Part shown: positions 63,210 to 64,000 of the stretch, in pieces
Layout: the number at the start of each line of letters is the position of its first letter
Position numbering within the stretch: the stretch's first letter is position 1
Assembly: GCA_907163375.1 (NCBI GenBank)
Contig: CAJQUW010007419.1
Span: 124,001-188,000 of the forward strand
DNA length: 64,000 nucleotides
Direction: 5' to 3'
From: Prostheceraeus crozeri
Lineage: Eukaryota > Platyhelminthes > Polycladida > Euryleptidae
Position numbers and translations under genes: made by a program
Notes under the pieces: generated by a model
Database searches by the model: none
The model's input: the letters and a program-made list of their open reading frames with translations, nothing else
Told to the model about the DNA's origin: nothing

Positions 63210-64000
63210 TGTTATTCCTTTGTTCTGTTCAAAAATCAAGTGAGAAGCATTTTAATGCTAATTACCAATCCATATCTGAACAAATGTAAATTGTAGCTTT
63301 AGGTGTTATTTCTACTTCGTCTAGGCTTTGCATGGATATCCGGCCAATGAAGGATTCTGTGCAACTTAATCTCTATGATTATTGCTTCCATAACATAGGA
63401 ATAGTATCCACTTTTAGAGGACATAGACAAAATGCATAGATTCCGAGATAGTGTTAGTGTCAGAGCATAGACTTTTAAATTTCTCTGGACAGATAGGTTG
63501 AAATTGGCTTATGTTCAGGCATGGACTCCTAAAGGCTGATTCTCCGCTAACCGGTGCATTTTAGATTTAAAAAAAGATGAAAAATTTCATAGTTAGATAA
63601 GTTGGCAAACTACTCTTTTTCATTAATATACATCGTTATAGACACAAAGCCAGAATATCCATACCATATCTATCAAAGCCTCGGATTTACAGCACTTTCA
63701 ATAAGGGATAGAAAACAGTTAATGTATTTTCCGTAACGATATCTTTACTATGAAATTGAAGCACATATCTTACTACACTAATATGTAATATTTCAAATTG
63801 TTGTATCTATACTTTCTTTTGATAATTTAAGTTGTATTTTGAATAAAATGTGGTTATCTATTATTAGAAATGTATTACTTATAGAATGATTGTATTTTCC
63901 GTAACGAATTTCATTGTAAGTTTTAGCACATAATGATCAATAAACAACAATAGTCTTTAGAACTGCGACATTATACTTTTAAAAAAACATCCATATTACC
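63210..64000. other. upstream of receptor 3, with a short repeated phrase
   Basis: GTATTTTCCGTAACGA occurs at about 63724 and again at 63892, each followed by similar AT-rich sequence ending in AGCACATA. CATAGA words are frequent at 63395-63480. No gene is supported to the window end. Confidence 0.45.

Overview
The window is AT-rich, gene-poor metazoan DNA. The transposon set (mariner/Tc1, hAT, Mutator-like, Crypton, Penelope-like and LINE), the intronless seven-transmembrane receptor genes and the dense inverted repeats suggest an aquatic invertebrate. The sequence alone does not identify the phylum. There are no operons, rRNA genes or CRISPR arrays, and no convincing LTR retroelement.

Host genes. 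The only clear host genes are three members of one divergent rhodopsin-like seven-transmembrane receptor family, all on the minus strand. Gene 1 (32945-34123, 392 aa) looks whole. Gene 2 (47722-50349) is a pseudogene split by a 1.64 kb hAT-like element. Gene 3 (62065-63147, 360 aa) is open, but its ancestral N-terminus lies in another frame. All three share a C-S-I/N-glycosylation N-terminus, a G-P-G-N motif in TM3 and an N-C-G-G second extracellular loop, so they are dispersed duplicates.

Mobile elements from left to right: a hAT transposase tail (1-432); a MITE fragment (1095-1330); a near-perfect palindromic TA element (2351-2623); a CR1/L2-like LINE end (6010-6925); a Tc1 deletion derivative (11249-11614); a complete-length mariner with TIRs and TA duplications (12366-13767); two hAT elements (17939-18956, 19067-19896); a Penelope-like region with head-to-head GIY-YIG arms, a nested Mutator-like MITE and hammerhead-like motifs (22045-24105); a LINE reverse transcriptase (24520-25219); a MITE inside a local duplication (25245-26840); a tRNA-like SINE head (28769-28840); a zone of GC-capped palindromes and tandem duplications (34.5-41.2 kb) that also holds a Crypton tyrosine recombinase (37196-38452) and a hAT N-terminus (39744-40092); a Tc1 foldback (42469-43462); a LINE tail; a MITE with a perfect 8-bp duplication (45254-45780); a ZBED-type hAT remnant (45951-46393); a 0.5 kb tandem array invaded by twin inverted elements (51545-54945); head-to-head MITEs (55179-56476); a second Crypton tail (56620-57006); and a LINE tail abutting a Penelope-like RT (59097-59990).

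Most of the remaining sequence shows no support for genes. The most unusual features are the palindromes with unrelated AT-rich stems but similar GC-rich caps, the hammerhead-like motifs beside the Penelope-like elements, and the receptor gene whose reading frame resumes exactly across a transposon insertion.
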